DNA from: Geomonas edaphica
GTDB taxonomy: Bacteria > Desulfobacterota > Desulfuromonadia > Geobacterales > Geobacteraceae
DNA: 64,000 bases
Assembly (NCBI RefSeq): GCF_004917075.1
Contig: NZ_SSYB01000004.1
Coordinates: forward strand, 1,080,546 to 1,144,545
Direction of reading: 5' to 3'
The notes under the pieces were generated by a model, which searched no databases, was not told where the DNA came from, and saw only the letters and a program-made list of their open reading frames with translations. Each line of letters starts with the position of its first letter. Within the stretch, counting starts at the first letter, position 1. Both the position numbers and the translations under genes were made by a program. Of the stretch, positions 52,872 through 61,708 are shown piece by piece.

Positions 52872-53381
52872 GGGCTGCGTCTCCTTCTTCCCGGCTTATT
52901 TTGCAAGTGTTGCAAGGCCGCTTAGGCGGTTTCGCGACGGCCGTTCACGGCGTCGCTGACGGGGGTGTTTCGGCGCATTATGCAGAATTGAATCAAATAT
53001 TCAAGGATAAATAAAAAAGGAGTCTAAAACAGTCACGGCCCTTCATACCACTGTCACAGTCCTAAGTCCTTATTTTTCGCGTATGACATTTTCGGCCCTT
53101 GAAACAGGGGAACCCCTCGGCTCCTGTCTGTGCCCGTATGTGCAGATACATAGGGGCTCCATTGTATAAGGTTCGGTTCGTGTCTCAGTCTTGTTTACCT
53201 TTACGTCAAATCCCGATTTATGACTGGGCGTGGGTAGACGGCGGGTGCTTGGTACGGTCCTTGTAGTGGGGGATATTCCGACGACGCCGTCGTACGCCGT
53301 CCGTGCCGATCCGCCACGTGGGCCGGAGTCCTCATCGAGCGACCCCGGCAGTCACAAATACTAGGCAAAGGAGCTGTATCC
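52872..53381. other. 510-base regulatory gap upstream of the aminotransferase
   Basis: No open reading frame with support. It holds an inverted repeat TTGAAT-CAAAT-ATTCAA (52989-53005), AT-rich sequence with AAGGAGT (53018), a short hairpin GGGGAACCCC (53107-53116), a sigma-54-like promoter (separate entry) and a hairpin CGACGACGCCGTCGT-like stem (53280-53295). It serves the divergent activator and aminotransferase genes. Confidence 0.6.
53249..53265 (+). promoter_or_regulatory. Sigma-54-like promoter of the aminotransferase gene
   Basis: TTGGTACGGTCCTTGTA matches the sigma-54 consensus except T for C at the fourth -24 base and GT in place of GC at -12 (GG-N10-GT). The start near 53277 would give a 105-base leader ending in AAAGGAGCTGTATCC. 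Confidence 0.55.
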
Positions 53382-54692
53382 ATGACCGCTGGTAACGAAC
53401 AACTGATGGAGTTACGCAACCAACATGTTCCAGGAGGGGTCGCGCTTTTGAGCAACGCCTTCATCGCCAAGGCCCAGGGGGCCATCATGACCGACGTCGA
53501 TGGGCGAGACCTGATCGATTTCGCCGGGGGGATCGGCGTCAACAACGTGGGGCACAGCCACCCCAAGGTCGTTAAGGCGATCCAGGAGCAGGCGGAGAAG
53601 TTCATCCACACCTGTTTCCATGTCGCGCCCTACCAGGGGTACGTCGAGCTCGCTAAGCGTCTGAACGAGCTCGCTCCCGGCAGCTCCGAGAAGAAGACCA
53701 TGCTGGCCAACTCCGGCGCCGAGGCGGTCGAGAACGCCATCAAGATCGCCCGCTACGTGACCAAGCGTCCCGGAATCATCTCTCTTGAGAACGGCTTCCA
53801 CGGCCGCACTCTGATGACCATGACCCTCACCTCCAAGGTGAAACCCTACAAATACGGTTTCGGTCCCTTCGCGCCGGAGAGCTACCGCATCCCCTCCGCC
53901 TACTGCTACCGCTGCCCCTACGGTGAGACCTACCCGAGCTGCCAGTGCGCCTGCGCGCACAAGCTCGACGAGTTCTTCACCGGCTACGTGGCCGCCGAGC
54001 AGACCGCGGCGGTGATCATCGAACCGATCCAGGGTGAGGGCGGCTTCGTCACCCCGCCGAAGGAGTACTTCGAGATCGTGCAGGGGATCTGCAAGAAGCA
54101 CGGCATCCTGCTCATCATCGACGAGATCCAGAGCGGCATGGGGCGTACCGGCAAGCTCTTCGCCATCGATCACTGGGGTATCGAGCCCGACATCATCACC
54201 ACCGCCAAGAGCCTCGCCGGCGGGATGCCGCTCTCCGCGGTGACCGGCCGCTCCGAGATCATGAGCCTGCCGCATGCAGGCGGCCTGGGCGGCACCTACG
54301 GCGGCAACCCGCTCTCCTGCGCCGCGGCCCTTGCGGTTCTCGACATCTTCCTCAAAGACGGCCTGCTCGAGCGTTCCGTGAAGCTCGGCGATCAGCTGCA
54401 GGAGCGTTTCGCGAAGATGCAGGAGCAGTACGAGATCATCGGCGAGGTGCGCGGCAAAGGGCCCATGCTCGCCCTCGAGCTCGTGCGCGACCGCAATACC
54501 AAGGCCCCGGCCGGCGACCTGGCGAAGAAACTGGTCAAGCTCTGCTTCGACAAGGGGCTCGTCATCCTCTCCTGCGGCGCCCTCGGCAACGTGGTCCGTC
54601 TGCTGATGCCGCTCGTTATCACCGACGAGCAGCTGGAACGCGGCCTCGCCATCCTCGAGGAGTCCCTGGCAGAGGTGAACGCAGAGATCTAA
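53382..54692 (+). CDS. gabT: Class III aminotransferase (4-aminobutyrate aminotransferase-like)
   Basis: This 436-residue PLP enzyme has the class III order: GVALLSNAFIAKAQGAIMTDVDG, DFAGGIGVNNVGHSHPKV, ANSGAEAVENAIKIAR, ENGFHGRTLMTM, the DE pair in LLIIDEIQSGMGRTG, and the PLP lysine in TTAKSLAGGMPLSAV. The Cys-rich insert YCYRCPYGETYPSCQCACAH is found in GabT-type members. It moves an amino group from an omega-amino acid (GABA, 5-aminovalerate or similar) to 2-oxoglutarate; alpha-amino substrates are also possible. The large NAD-glutamate dehydrogenase of the divergent operon would regenerate 2-oxoglutarate. Confidence 0.93.
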   Translation: MTAGNEQLMELRNQHVPGGVALLSNAFIAKAQGAIMTDVDGRDLIDFAGGIGVNNVGHSHPKVVKAIQEQAEKFIHTCFHVAPYQGYVELAKRLNELAPGSSEKKTMLANSGAEAVENAIKIARYVTKRPGIISLENGFHGRTLMTMTLTSKVKPYKYGFGPFAPESYRIPSAYCYRCPYGETYPSCQCACAHKLDEFFTGYVAAEQTAAVIIEPIQGEGGFVTPPKEYFEIVQGICKKHGILLIIDEIQSGMGRTGKLFAIDHWGIEPDIITTAKSLAGGMPLSAVTGRSEIMSLPHAGGLGGTYGGNPLSCAAALAVLDIFLKDGLLERSVKLGDQLQERFAKMQEQYEIIGEVRGKGPMLALELVRDRNTKAPAGDLAKKLVKLCFDKGLVILSCGALGNVVRLLMPLVITDEQLERGLAILEESLAEVNAEI

Positions 54693-54713
54693 CGCAACTG
54701 CGGCGGCAACAAT

Positions 54714-54785
54714 ACGGCAACGGCAGTGTCCGGCATCTCATCGTTGGGAGAAGAGGTGCACAGGCACTGCCGTTGTCGTTTTTTA
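54714..54785 (+). terminator. Terminator after gabT
   Basis: ACGGCAACGGCAGTG pairs with CACTGCCGTTGTCGT with one mismatch across a 36-base loop, followed by TTTTTTAT. Confidence 0.85.
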
Positions 54786-54918
54786 TGGTGGTGCATAGGC
54801 TTCTACCGCGGGCGGAACATGGCTAGGCCGGTGATGTTGGTGAGTTGGGCCCTTGCCAAGGCCGCGTTGCAAATGGCATAGTGTGCGAGGCAGTCAAAGG
54901 TAAGGAAGGAGGTGGCGC

Positions 54919-55401
54919 ATGACCGGGAAGAGCGAGCCGCGGCACACGGTGATAGTTGGTTGTCTGGTCCGCAACGCCGAGAACCAGGTCCTGCTGATCC
55001 GCCACTATAGGCGTGGCTGGGAGATTCCCCAGGGGCACGTCGAAGAGAGCGAGAACCTCGTTGATGCCGCGAAGCGTGAGGTGGCGGAGGAGGCGGGGGT
55101 GAACGCCGAGATCGGTCCGCTAGCCGCCATGTGGTCAATGGTCTCGCCCAGCTCCGTGCTCATCTTCGGTTTTCTGGGGCGCTACCTTAGCGGGGAGCTG
55201 AACCCGACCGACGACAGCGAGGAAGCCGTCTGGGTTTCCGAGGAAACCGCCCTCGAAATGGTGGTGAGTCCCACCATGAGACAGCGGTTGGAGGCCTTGC
55301 TGTATTACGACGGCAGGGTCAGCTACCGGTCCTACTCGTTAAAACCCTACCAGTTACACCTTGAGCGCGACCTGCTCGCCTGGCCCGACCCCACCCCGTA
55401 A
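54919..55401 (+). CDS. Nudix hydrolase
   Basis: The 160-residue protein has the full Nudix box at residues 39-61: G39, E45, R53, E54, E57, E58, G60 (GX5EX7REUXEEXGU), preceded by WEIPQGHVEE. It hydrolyses a nucleoside diphosphate linked to another moiety; the sequence WSMVSPSSVLIFGFLGRYLSGEL downstream does not fix the substrate. The ATG follows AGGAGGTGGCGC. Confidence 0.93.
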   Translation: MTGKSEPRHTVIVGCLVRNAENQVLLIRHYRRGWEIPQGHVEESENLVDAAKREVAEEAGVNAEIGPLAAMWSMVSPSSVLIFGFLGRYLSGELNPTDDSEEAVWVSEETALEMVVSPTMRQRLEALLYYDGRVSYRSYSLKPYQLHLERDLLAWPDPTP

Positions 55402-55645
55402 GACAGGCCCCCGCCGCCTGCAAAATCCGGCTGTGCTATCGTCGGCCCAGTCACTCCCTCCATGCATGATCCCGCACTCCGCAGTCTGCAGTTCACACCC
55501 CGCAGTCACAGCCACAGTCACAGAGTGCGCTCCCACACTCAGCAGCTCATTTGACAGTTTGAAAACCCCTGTTTCAATTGTTCAGGCAAAAGTCACAGCG
55601 AAAGCATTTGGGGCGTTTGACAGGCTAACTACGGGGAGGTGTTAA

Positions 55646-56113
55646 ATGAAAGGACATGAGAAAGTGATTGCCACGCTGAACGCGCGTCTGGCAGAGGAAC
55701 TCACCGCAATCAACCAGTACTTCGTTCATGCTGAGATGTGTGAAAACTGGAATTACGAGAAACTGCACGGCATGATCCGCAAGCGCTCCATCGACGAGAT
55801 GAAGCATGCGGAGAAGCTGATCGCCCGCATCCTGTTCCTGGACGGCATCCCCATCGTGAGCAACTACAACAAAATGCACATAGGTGCCGAGGTTCCCGTG
55901 ATGCACGAGAACGACAGGCAGGCAGAGGAGGGGGCCATCAAGGGGTACAACGAGAGCATCAGGCTCTGCGTCGAGCTCGGCGACAACGGGACCCGTGAGC
56001 TCCTGGAGTCGATACTGCACGACGAGGAAGAGCACATCGACCTTCTGGAGGCCCAGCTGGACCAGATCAAGCAGATGGGAATCCAGAACTACCTGACGGA
56101 GCAGATCGACTGA
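55646..56113 (+). CDS. bfr: Bacterioferritin
   Basis: This 155-residue iron-storage protein has Met52, the heme ligand of bacterioferritin, in RSIDEMKHAEKL. The ferroxidase ligands are present: Glu18 (LAEEL), Glu51, His54, Glu94, Glu127 and His130 (HDEEEHID). It forms 24-mer shells that oxidise and store iron. It starts behind GGGGAGGTGTTAA. The preceding 244-base gap contains TTGACAG at 55550, which could be part of a sigma-70 promoter, and a CACAGTCACA micro-repeat. Confidence 0.96.
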   Translation: MKGHEKVIATLNARLAEELTAINQYFVHAEMCENWNYEKLHGMIRKRSIDEMKHAEKLIARILFLDGIPIVSNYNKMHIGAEVPVMHENDRQAEEGAIKGYNESIRLCVELGDNGTRELLESILHDEEEHIDLLEAQLDQIKQMGIQNYLTEQID

Positions 56114-56204
56114 AAAGTGTCGCCTCGGACGTCGGCGCTGCAGGTTGGCGCCGCAACGCGAGTAGGGGATGGAGAAGGGAAAGGGGAGCGCCGCTGCTCC
56201 CCGA

Positions 56205-59189
56205 TCATCCCAGGAGCGCGTGAATTTTGTTCAGGCACTCCCTGAAATCGATCGGCTTCGATATGTAGTCATCCATCCCTGCCGCGATGCAGCGCTGCTC
56301 GTCGTCTTTCATGGCGTGGGCGGTCATGGCGAGGATTGGGATCCTACCGTCGCGCCCAGCCTCGATCTCGCGTATGCTGCGCGTCGCCTCGAACCCGTTC
56401 ACCCGCGGCATCTGGACGTCCATGATCACCATGTCGAACGAGGCTTCCTGCCACCGCGCCACGGCCTGGATGCCGTCCTCCGCGAACTCTATCTCGTAAC
56501 CTATTCTGGCCAGCATCGTCCCCAGCACCTGCCGGATGGTGGGGTCGTCCTCGGCGACCAGCAGCCGGCGTCCCTTGCCCATGCCCGGTGAGAAAGAAGC
56601 AGGTGCGACTGCCGGAGTGACCGCCTCCGCTGCCCTTTGGGCCACGCCCAGGCGCACGGAGAAGGAAAAGCAGCTCCCTTTGCCTCCCTCGCTTTCCAGG
56701 AAGATGCTTCCTCCCATCCGCTCGATGATCTCCTTGCTGATGGCAAGCCCCAGTCCGGTCCCCCCGTGGCTTCGGGTGTCTGAGTCATCAAGCTGGCTGA
56801 AAGAGCTGAAAAGGAGGTGCCGTTTCTCCTCCGGTATGCCGATGCCCGTGTCACGCACCGAGAAGCCGACTTCGATGGACCCGTCCGGGGCGCGCGCTCC
56901 GCTGCGCAGCGCGATCTGGACGCCGCCGCGTTCGGTGAACTTTACGGCGTTGCCGACGAGGTTTGTCAGCACCTGGCGCAGCCGGACCTGGTCGCCCAGC
57001 ACGTGATCCGGCAACTGCTCATCGACCTGCAGGGCGAGCTCGAGCCCCTTGCGCCGCACCTCCGGCATGACGATCTCCACGGTCTGGGAGAGGCAGGCGC
57101 GCAGGGCGAACGGTTTCGGGTCCAGCGAGAATTTCCCCGCCTCGACCTTGGCGAGATCGAGCACGTCGTTCAGGATCCGCAACAGGGATCCGGCGGAGCG
57201 CTGGGCGGTCTCGATATATTCGGTCCTCTCGGTGTCGTCCGACGTCTGCAGGGCGAGGTCCAGCATCCCGAGCACGCCGGTCATCGGCGTGCGCAGCTCA
57301 TGGCTCATGTTAGCTACGAACCTGCTCTTGGTATGGCTGGCCGTCTCGGCCACCTGCTTCGCCTGGCGCAGGCTCTCCTCCATCAGGTGCCGTTGCATGG
57401 CGATGGATACCTGGTCGGCTACCGCCTTCATGAGGGAGAGTTCGTCGTCATTGAAACTGTTTCTGCTGCGCGTGCCGAAGGAGAGCGTCCCCAGCACCCG
57501 TCCCTGTGACAACAGCGGGTGGCAAGCGTACGCGCGGACCCCGAGGGACTTTACCAGCTTCGTGCGCGGGTCCGGCGTCTCCTGGATGTTCTCGGCGACG
57601 ATCCTGCAGGCATCCCGTGCCGCGCACCCGCAGACCGCTACCCCCAGATCCAGACGCCGGATCTCGGTCGCCCGTTCCTCGCTGATGCCCGCGCAAGCGT
57701 TCAGCTTCAGGATGCCTTCGGTCTCGTCCAGCAGATAATTGAAAAAGACGTCGCAACCGAGGAAATTCATGACCTCGCGACAGAGCTCGTCAGCCAGTTG
57801 TTGCGGTGCGCCGCTTTGCAGCAGCCGGCTGGCCGATGCCGCGAGAAGGTCGAGGCGCTGGTTGCTTCGCTTCAAGGCGGCCTCGCTTTCCTCGCGTTCG
57901 GTGATATCGACGCCCATGCAGACCGCCAGCGGGCGCCTGCCCTGCAGCACCGAGGCGCTGAAGGTCCAGTGTCGCGAGCGCCCTGCGCGGGTCCGTATGG
58001 GGAAATCGGCGTAGAAGCTCTGTCTCGCGCCGCTGAAGATGTCCTGCATCTGCGCCTGCACGGCCTGGGCGGCCGGGGGCGCCACATGCTGTATAAGCCA
58101 TGCGTCGAAGCTCGTCATCTCGGCGCGACCGTAGCCGGTGAGCTCGACCCAGCTCCAGCTTACCTGGAGCACCTCTCCCTGCTGGGTCAGCATCACCACC
58201 GGGATCGGGGCATCCTCGATGGCGCGCCGGAACTGTTCCTCGCGTCCCCTGAGTGCTTCCTCCGCCTCCTTGCGCACAGCAGACTCGCGCTGCAACTCGG
58301 CGTACAGCTCCTCTTTCTCGACCAGCTCCTTGGTGCGCTGCTCCAGGGCGGCTTGCAGTTGTGCCTCGCTGCGCTTCAGGGCCTGTTCGCTCTGCTCGAG
58401 GCTACGGAACAGGAGCGCGGCGGGCTGCTTCAACCCGGTCGACACGATGGCCTGGTAGATCATGAAGGAGGAGAGAAAGAGGAGTAGGTGCCCGACGAGG
58501 TTAGCCTGCCCGTAGACACTCAGGTACTTCGTGAAGGCGAGGTCGGCGGTGGCGCCGCTGAGCACGGCGACGAAAAGTGCCCGGAACACGTGGCTGTCGA
58601 AACGTTGCTTGTTCCTGTAAAGCAGGGCGGCTGCAGCAAGCAAAATGGAGATGATCAGGTACTCGCTGTAGATCTTGAACGGTGTGAGCCCGCTCCCTTC
58701 GATGAAGCAGTCGGGAAAGTTTCCAGAGAATATGGCGAAGACGAGGAGGACGGTCGCGGTTACGAAGGCCGAGAGGGCTGCCTGCAGGTGGAGTTTTCGG
58801 ACTATGAAGAGTGGAGCGGCAAGAAAAGAGAGGCTGACCACGTAGCGAGAGGCTATCCAAAGCTGCGTGGGGAGGTTGGCGTCATATCCGATGAAGATGC
58901 CAAGGCCCTTGAAAGAGAAGGTGTGTAGAAGCTGCAGGACCGATGAGGTGGAGAAGGCAAGGGCGAGGAAAAGGAAGTAGTGGTTGTCCAGAAATCTACG
59001 AGAGTTCCAGGCGATGAAAAAGACACCCATGGTGACGATGGTGCAGAAGAGTTCCACCAAGGTGTGGAACAGCAGATATGAGTACAGACTGCAGATGTAG
59101 AGGATCAGGACAGCGAGCGCGAACGTGACAAAGGAAACGACCTGCGTTTCAGTCCGTTGCATCTCGTTGCCGGTGGCCACACCGCCCAC
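56205..59189 (-). CDS. MASE3 hybrid histidine kinase (PAS, GAF, HK, receiver)
   Basis: The 994-residue protein starts at GTG 59189 behind AGGAGGAGAC. Residues 15-255 are a MASE3-type membrane sensor of seven or eight helices (VLQLLHTFSFKGLGIF, PTQLWIASRYVVSLSFLAAPLF). Then come a coiled coil, PAS (about 315-430), GAF (about 450-600, with CGCAARDACRIVAENIQETPDPR), HisKA (His near 629 in NMSHELRTPM), HATPase (NLVGNAVKFTERG, DTGIGIPEEKR, GGTGLGLAIS) and a C-terminal receiver (Asp near 922 in IMDVQMPRVNG). There is no output domain, so phosphate must be passed on. No response regulator gene is adjacent. Confidence 0.94.
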   Translation of the reverse strand: MGGVATGNEMQRTETQVVSFVTFALAVLILYICSLYSYLLFHTLVELFCTIVTMGVFFIAWNSRRFLDNHYFLFLALAFSTSSVLQLLHTFSFKGLGIFIGYDANLPTQLWIASRYVVSLSFLAAPLFIVRKLHLQAALSAFVTATVLLVFAIFSGNFPDCFIEGSGLTPFKIYSEYLIISILLAAAALLYRNKQRFDSHVFRALFVAVLSGATADLAFTKYLSVYGQANLVGHLLLFLSSFMIYQAIVSTGLKQPAALLFRSLEQSEQALKRSEAQLQAALEQRTKELVEKEELYAELQRESAVRKEAEEALRGREEQFRRAIEDAPIPVVMLTQQGEVLQVSWSWVELTGYGRAEMTSFDAWLIQHVAPPAAQAVQAQMQDIFSGARQSFYADFPIRTRAGRSRHWTFSASVLQGRRPLAVCMGVDITEREESEAALKRSNQRLDLLAASASRLLQSGAPQQLADELCREVMNFLGCDVFFNYLLDETEGILKLNACAGISEERATEIRRLDLGVAVCGCAARDACRIVAENIQETPDPRTKLVKSLGVRAYACHPLLSQGRVLGTLSFGTRSRNSFNDDELSLMKAVADQVSIAMQRHLMEESLRQAKQVAETASHTKSRFVANMSHELRTPMTGVLGMLDLALQTSDDTERTEYIETAQRSAGSLLRILNDVLDLAKVEAGKFSLDPKPFALRACLSQTVEIVMPEVRRKGLELALQVDEQLPDHVLGDQVRLRQVLTNLVGNAVKFTERGGVQIALRSGARAPDGSIEVGFSVRDTGIGIPEEKRHLLFSSFSQLDDSDTRSHGGTGLGLAISKEIIERMGGSIFLESEGGKGSCFSFSVRLGVAQRAAEAVTPAVAPASFSPGMGKGRRLLVAEDDPTIRQVLGTMLARIGYEIEFAEDGIQAVARWQEASFDMVIMDVQMPRVNGFEATRSIREIEAGRDGRIPILAMTAHAMKDDEQRCIAAGMDDYISKPIDFRECLNKIHALLG

Positions 59190-59483
59190 GTCTCCTCCTA
59201 ACCTCTTGCAGCGAGATTTCTTTGGGACTCGTTCAGAACCCGCGATAACGATTGAGAACTTATCACTTTCTCATAAGGACAGTCAAAGGCTTTTTTAGGT
59301 TTTTGCGTACATTTAAATTCCATCTGGAGTATTATCCATGGGCTCATGTCTCGAAGTTTAAGGGGCAATACAGTAAGGCTCGATTTAATGTTGTATTTGT
59401 GCCTATTGACGACAGTTTGGCTATGGTAGTATCGACGCGGTATATAGAGTTTAACGAGGCGCATGAGCCTTTAAGGTGGGAAT

Positions 59484-60212
59484 ATGAAACAGAGAAAGCC
59501 CGAGTTCATAAGAGGGGCGAGGGCCAATGTGCCTGTCGCCGCGAGCGCCATGGCCTATGGCAGCGTGCTGGGGGTGCTCGCCTCGCAAAAGGGGCTGAGT
59601 TGGCTCGACATGATGTACATGAACACCGCCGTCTTCGCCGGCGCCGCCCAGTTCGTCATGGTGGACATGTGGTCGAGCCATATGCCCATATTCGAGATGA
59701 CCCTCGCCGTGCTCGTGATCAACCTGCGCTACCTGTTGATTGGCGCCTCGCTGGACCCGCTTTTCTCGGGCAAGAGGCTCCTGCACAAGATTGGGATGAT
59801 GCATCTGGTCGCGGACGAGAACTGGGCGGTGACCATGTCCGAGCAGCGTCGCGGCAGTGCCAGCACCTGGTTTCTCTTTGGCGGTGGGGTATTTCTGTAC
59901 ATGGCCTGGAGCAGCGGCACGCTCATCGGCCTGCTCGGGGGAGGCTTCATCACGAGGCCCGAAGATTATGCCCTGGACTTCGCCTTCACCGCGGTGTTCA
60001 CCGCGCTGGCGGTCGGTGTGTGGCGCGGGAAGAGCGACGTCATACCATGGGTTGTCGCTGGGGGCGCCGCCCTGCTTACCCATCACTTCCTGCCGGGAAA
60101 ATGGTACATCGTGGCAGGCGGGCTTGCCGGTGCGTTGAGCGCGATGATCGGGCCGTGCGAGGCCGAGGTCGATGGTGAAGTAGAGGGGGAAGAGAATGCA
60201 GCCGGCTATTGA
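59484..60212 (+). CDS. azlC: AzlC-type branched-chain amino-acid exporter, large subunit
   Basis: This 242-residue membrane protein has five to seven hydrophobic helices and the AzlC pattern: FIRGARANVPVAASAMAYGSVLGVLA, MMYMNTAVFAGAAQFVMVDMW, INLRYLLIGASL and an LVADENWAVT segment. AzlCD exports leucine and 4-azaleucine in Bacillus. The ATG at 59484 follows AAGGTGGGAAT. The upstream gap 59190-59483 is AT-rich and shows no gene; it has a weak TTGACG box at 59405. Confidence 0.93.
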   Translation: MKQRKPEFIRGARANVPVAASAMAYGSVLGVLASQKGLSWLDMMYMNTAVFAGAAQFVMVDMWSSHMPIFEMTLAVLVINLRYLLIGASLDPLFSGKRLLHKIGMMHLVADENWAVTMSEQRRGSASTWFLFGGGVFLYMAWSSGTLIGLLGGGFITRPEDYALDFAFTAVFTALAVGVWRGKSDVIPWVVAGGAALLTHHFLPGKWYIVAGGLAGALSAMIGPCEAEVDGEVEGEENAAGY

Positions 60213-60504
60213 AACTCAGGTCATTATAGCGGTGGCGCTTGCAGCCGCGGTTACTTACTCGCTGCGTCTGGGTGGGCTGCTGCTCGCCTCGCGTTTTCCG
60301 CGCTCCGGGCGTTTCCGCAAAGGCATGGACGCCCTTCCCGGCGCGCTATTGTTCTCCCTGGTATTGCCCTCCATCGTCGCCGAGGGGGCGTGGGGCCTCA
60401 TCGCAGCCGCTGTAACGGCGCTGGTGGTGCTGCGCTCCCGCAACACGCTAGCCGCCATGCTCTGTGGCATGCTGGTCATCTTCCTCGCGCGAAGGTTCAG
60501 TTGA
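60196..60504 (+). CDS. azlD: AzlD-type exporter, small subunit
   Basis: This 102-residue membrane protein (TQVIIAVALAAAVTYSLRLGGLLLA, then FRKGMDALPGALLFSLVLPSIV) matches the AzlD family. It overlaps azlC by 17 bases, the usual arrangement of the pair. Both subunits are needed for export. Confidence 0.93.
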   Translation: MQPAIETQVIIAVALAAAVTYSLRLGGLLLASRFPRSGRFRKGMDALPGALLFSLVLPSIVAEGAWGLIAAAVTALVVLRSRNTLAAMLCGMLVIFLARRFS

Positions 60505-60512
60505 GCCCGTCC

Positions 60513-60540
60513 GTAACGGCAATTGATGCCGTTTCTCTTG
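60513..60540 (+). terminator. Terminator after azlD
   Basis: AACGGCA pairs with TGCCGTT around ATTGA, followed by TCTCTTG. A short stem with a modest T-rich tail. Confidence 0.7.
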
Positions 60541-61008
60541 TGAAACACCGACCTTCGCCTACTCCTCCGTCACGTCCTTATGGTTTTTCCTTTGTTGCTA
60601 CCCGCGCCACAAGTCGGGCTTGTGTCATTCGTTCTCGTAGGCAGCCCTCCGTAAGGAAAGCCTTCTCCAGTCCTAAATCTTCACCGTCTTGTAAAGGAAG
60701 TTTAAGGCAACTTCAATAAAATTAGTAGCTTATCTGTAATGGGTACGATATGGGTACGAATAAAATTAAAGAAAGTTAATTATAAGTTAAAGAACTCACC
60801 CCTGATTCTGCTTCATTTTGTCTCATCTTCCGGTAGGTGTATGGCGGATTGCACCGCTACACCTCAGTATAGGGCTGCAGCCAGTTCTTTACCAGCCACC
60901 CTTCACCCAAGGTCTCTTCTCCCGGACCTCCCGCTTTGAGGAACTCCTCTCCACTACCAAAGGTACGAATTGACATGTCTGAACCTCAAGACAAGCCTGC
61001 TGAATATG
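60541..61008. other. Gene-poor, AT-rich stretch at the mobile-element edge
   Basis: No supported gene. Around 60700-60810 the base composition drops sharply in GC, with ATGGGTACG written twice (60738-60758, 12 bases apart). A possible -35 TTGACA lies at 60970, upstream of the HipB-like gene. The 66-codon frame from 60739 has no ribosome site and no family. The change of composition next to an excisionase-like gene suggests a boundary of inserted DNA; no tRNA was found. Confidence 0.5.
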
Positions 61009-61068
61009 TCCGTACGGTAATTTCTGGATGGCTTCCCCGCGAGATCAGGTGTAATGTGTCCGTACGGA
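61009..61068. promoter_or_regulatory. Twin palindromic operators of the HipB-like repressor
   Basis: TCCGTACGGT at 61009-61018 and the perfect palindrome TCCGTACGGA at 61059-61068 lie 50 bases apart, each preceded by TG. They end 14 bases before the GTG start at 61083 and are ideal sites for an autoregulating HTH dimer. Confidence 0.7.
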
Positions 61069-61082
61069 AAACGGAGGGAAGC

Positions 61083-61358
61083 GTGGACCAAGAACAAAAG
61101 ACAAGGGGCGGTGAGGCAATCTACGGCAGGGTCGTCAGCGCAAAGGACCTCGGGCAGGCCATACGCAGCAAGCGCAAGGAAATCGGGATGCGGCAGGAAA
61201 CCGCCGCAGGAATGACCGGGGTCGGGACCAAGTTCCTTTCCCAACTGGAGAACGGGAAGGAAACGGCGGAACTGGGTAAAGCACTCCAGGTGCTGTACAA
61301 GATGGGGCTCGAGTTATACGTCTTCCCCAGAAGCGCCGACCCCTTCAAGGAACAGTAA
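61083..61358 (+). CDS. HipB/Y4mF-type HTH regulator, orphan antitoxin-like
   Basis: The 91-residue protein starts at GTG 61083 behind GGAGGGAAGC; a reading from 60936 would run across the operators. It has LGQAIRSKRKEIGMRQETAAGMTGVGTKFLSQLENGKETAELGKALQVLYKMGLELYV, the HipB/Y4mF XRE pattern. In such systems the antitoxin gene is followed by a HipA kinase gene. Here no hipA follows: 61359-61504 has only a hairpin and a short frame. It is either an orphan regulator or the remnant of a module. Confidence 0.85.
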   Translation: MDQEQKTRGGEAIYGRVVSAKDLGQAIRSKRKEIGMRQETAAGMTGVGTKFLSQLENGKETAELGKALQVLYKMGLELYVFPRSADPFKEQ

Positions 61359-61464
61359 GACCGCACCACCTGGAACAGCCCCCGGATGGTTCAGGAGATC
61401 CTGCACGTGGCGCACCCTGTCATCGTGACCCGGCGCGGCGAGATTAGGGATACGGCAGTCGGGG

Positions 61465-61490
61465 CGGACCGCCCGCCTGTGGGCGGTCCG
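61465..61490. terminator. Hairpin between convergent small genes
   Basis: CGGACCGCCC pairs perfectly with GGGCGGTCCG around GCCTGT. There is no T-run, so it may be a weak terminator or a barrier between the HipB-like and AlpA-like genes. Confidence 0.6.
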
Positions 61491-61504
61491 CTGCTAACCT
61501 GGTT

Positions 61505-61708
61505 TCACCTCCTGCCGGGGTCACTCGTGCTGGTGCGAAAATGTGCATCGATGTACTGCCGCACCGCCTCCTCCTGGTAACGCACCGCACCGTGCTGGGC
61601 CATCTTTATGAACGGGATACCGCCCCCCTCCCAGCGCTTTCTGCGCAGCCAGTGCACCGACATCCCAACCATCTGGGCCGTTTCCTGCTCCGTCATCAGT
61701 CGGCTCAT
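61505..61708 (-). CDS. AlpA/excisionase-type small DNA-binding protein
   Basis: This 67-residue protein (MSRLMTEQETAQMVGMSVHWLRRKRWEGGGIPFIKM) has the MerR-like HTH of AlpA and phage or element excisionases, with KM.....VRYQEEAVRQYIDAH at the end. The ATG follows GAGGAGGAAGCTT. Such proteins regulate integrase or excision in integrated elements, so it marks the region as mobile. Confidence 0.88.
   Translation of the reverse strand: MSRLMTEQETAQMVGMSVHWLRRKRWEGGGIPFIKMAQHGAVRYQEEAVRQYIDAHFRTSTSDPGRR

Noticed and set aside
59198-59464. 88-codon minus-strand frame in the AT-rich gap before azlC
   Set aside because: No ribosome site, no recognisable domain, and it covers the probable promoter region of azlC.
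61386-61580. Short frame with VIVTRRGE, reminiscent of a Phd antitoxin
   Set aside because: Only a few residues match, it has no proper start, and it runs through a hairpin into the antisense of the AlpA-like gene.
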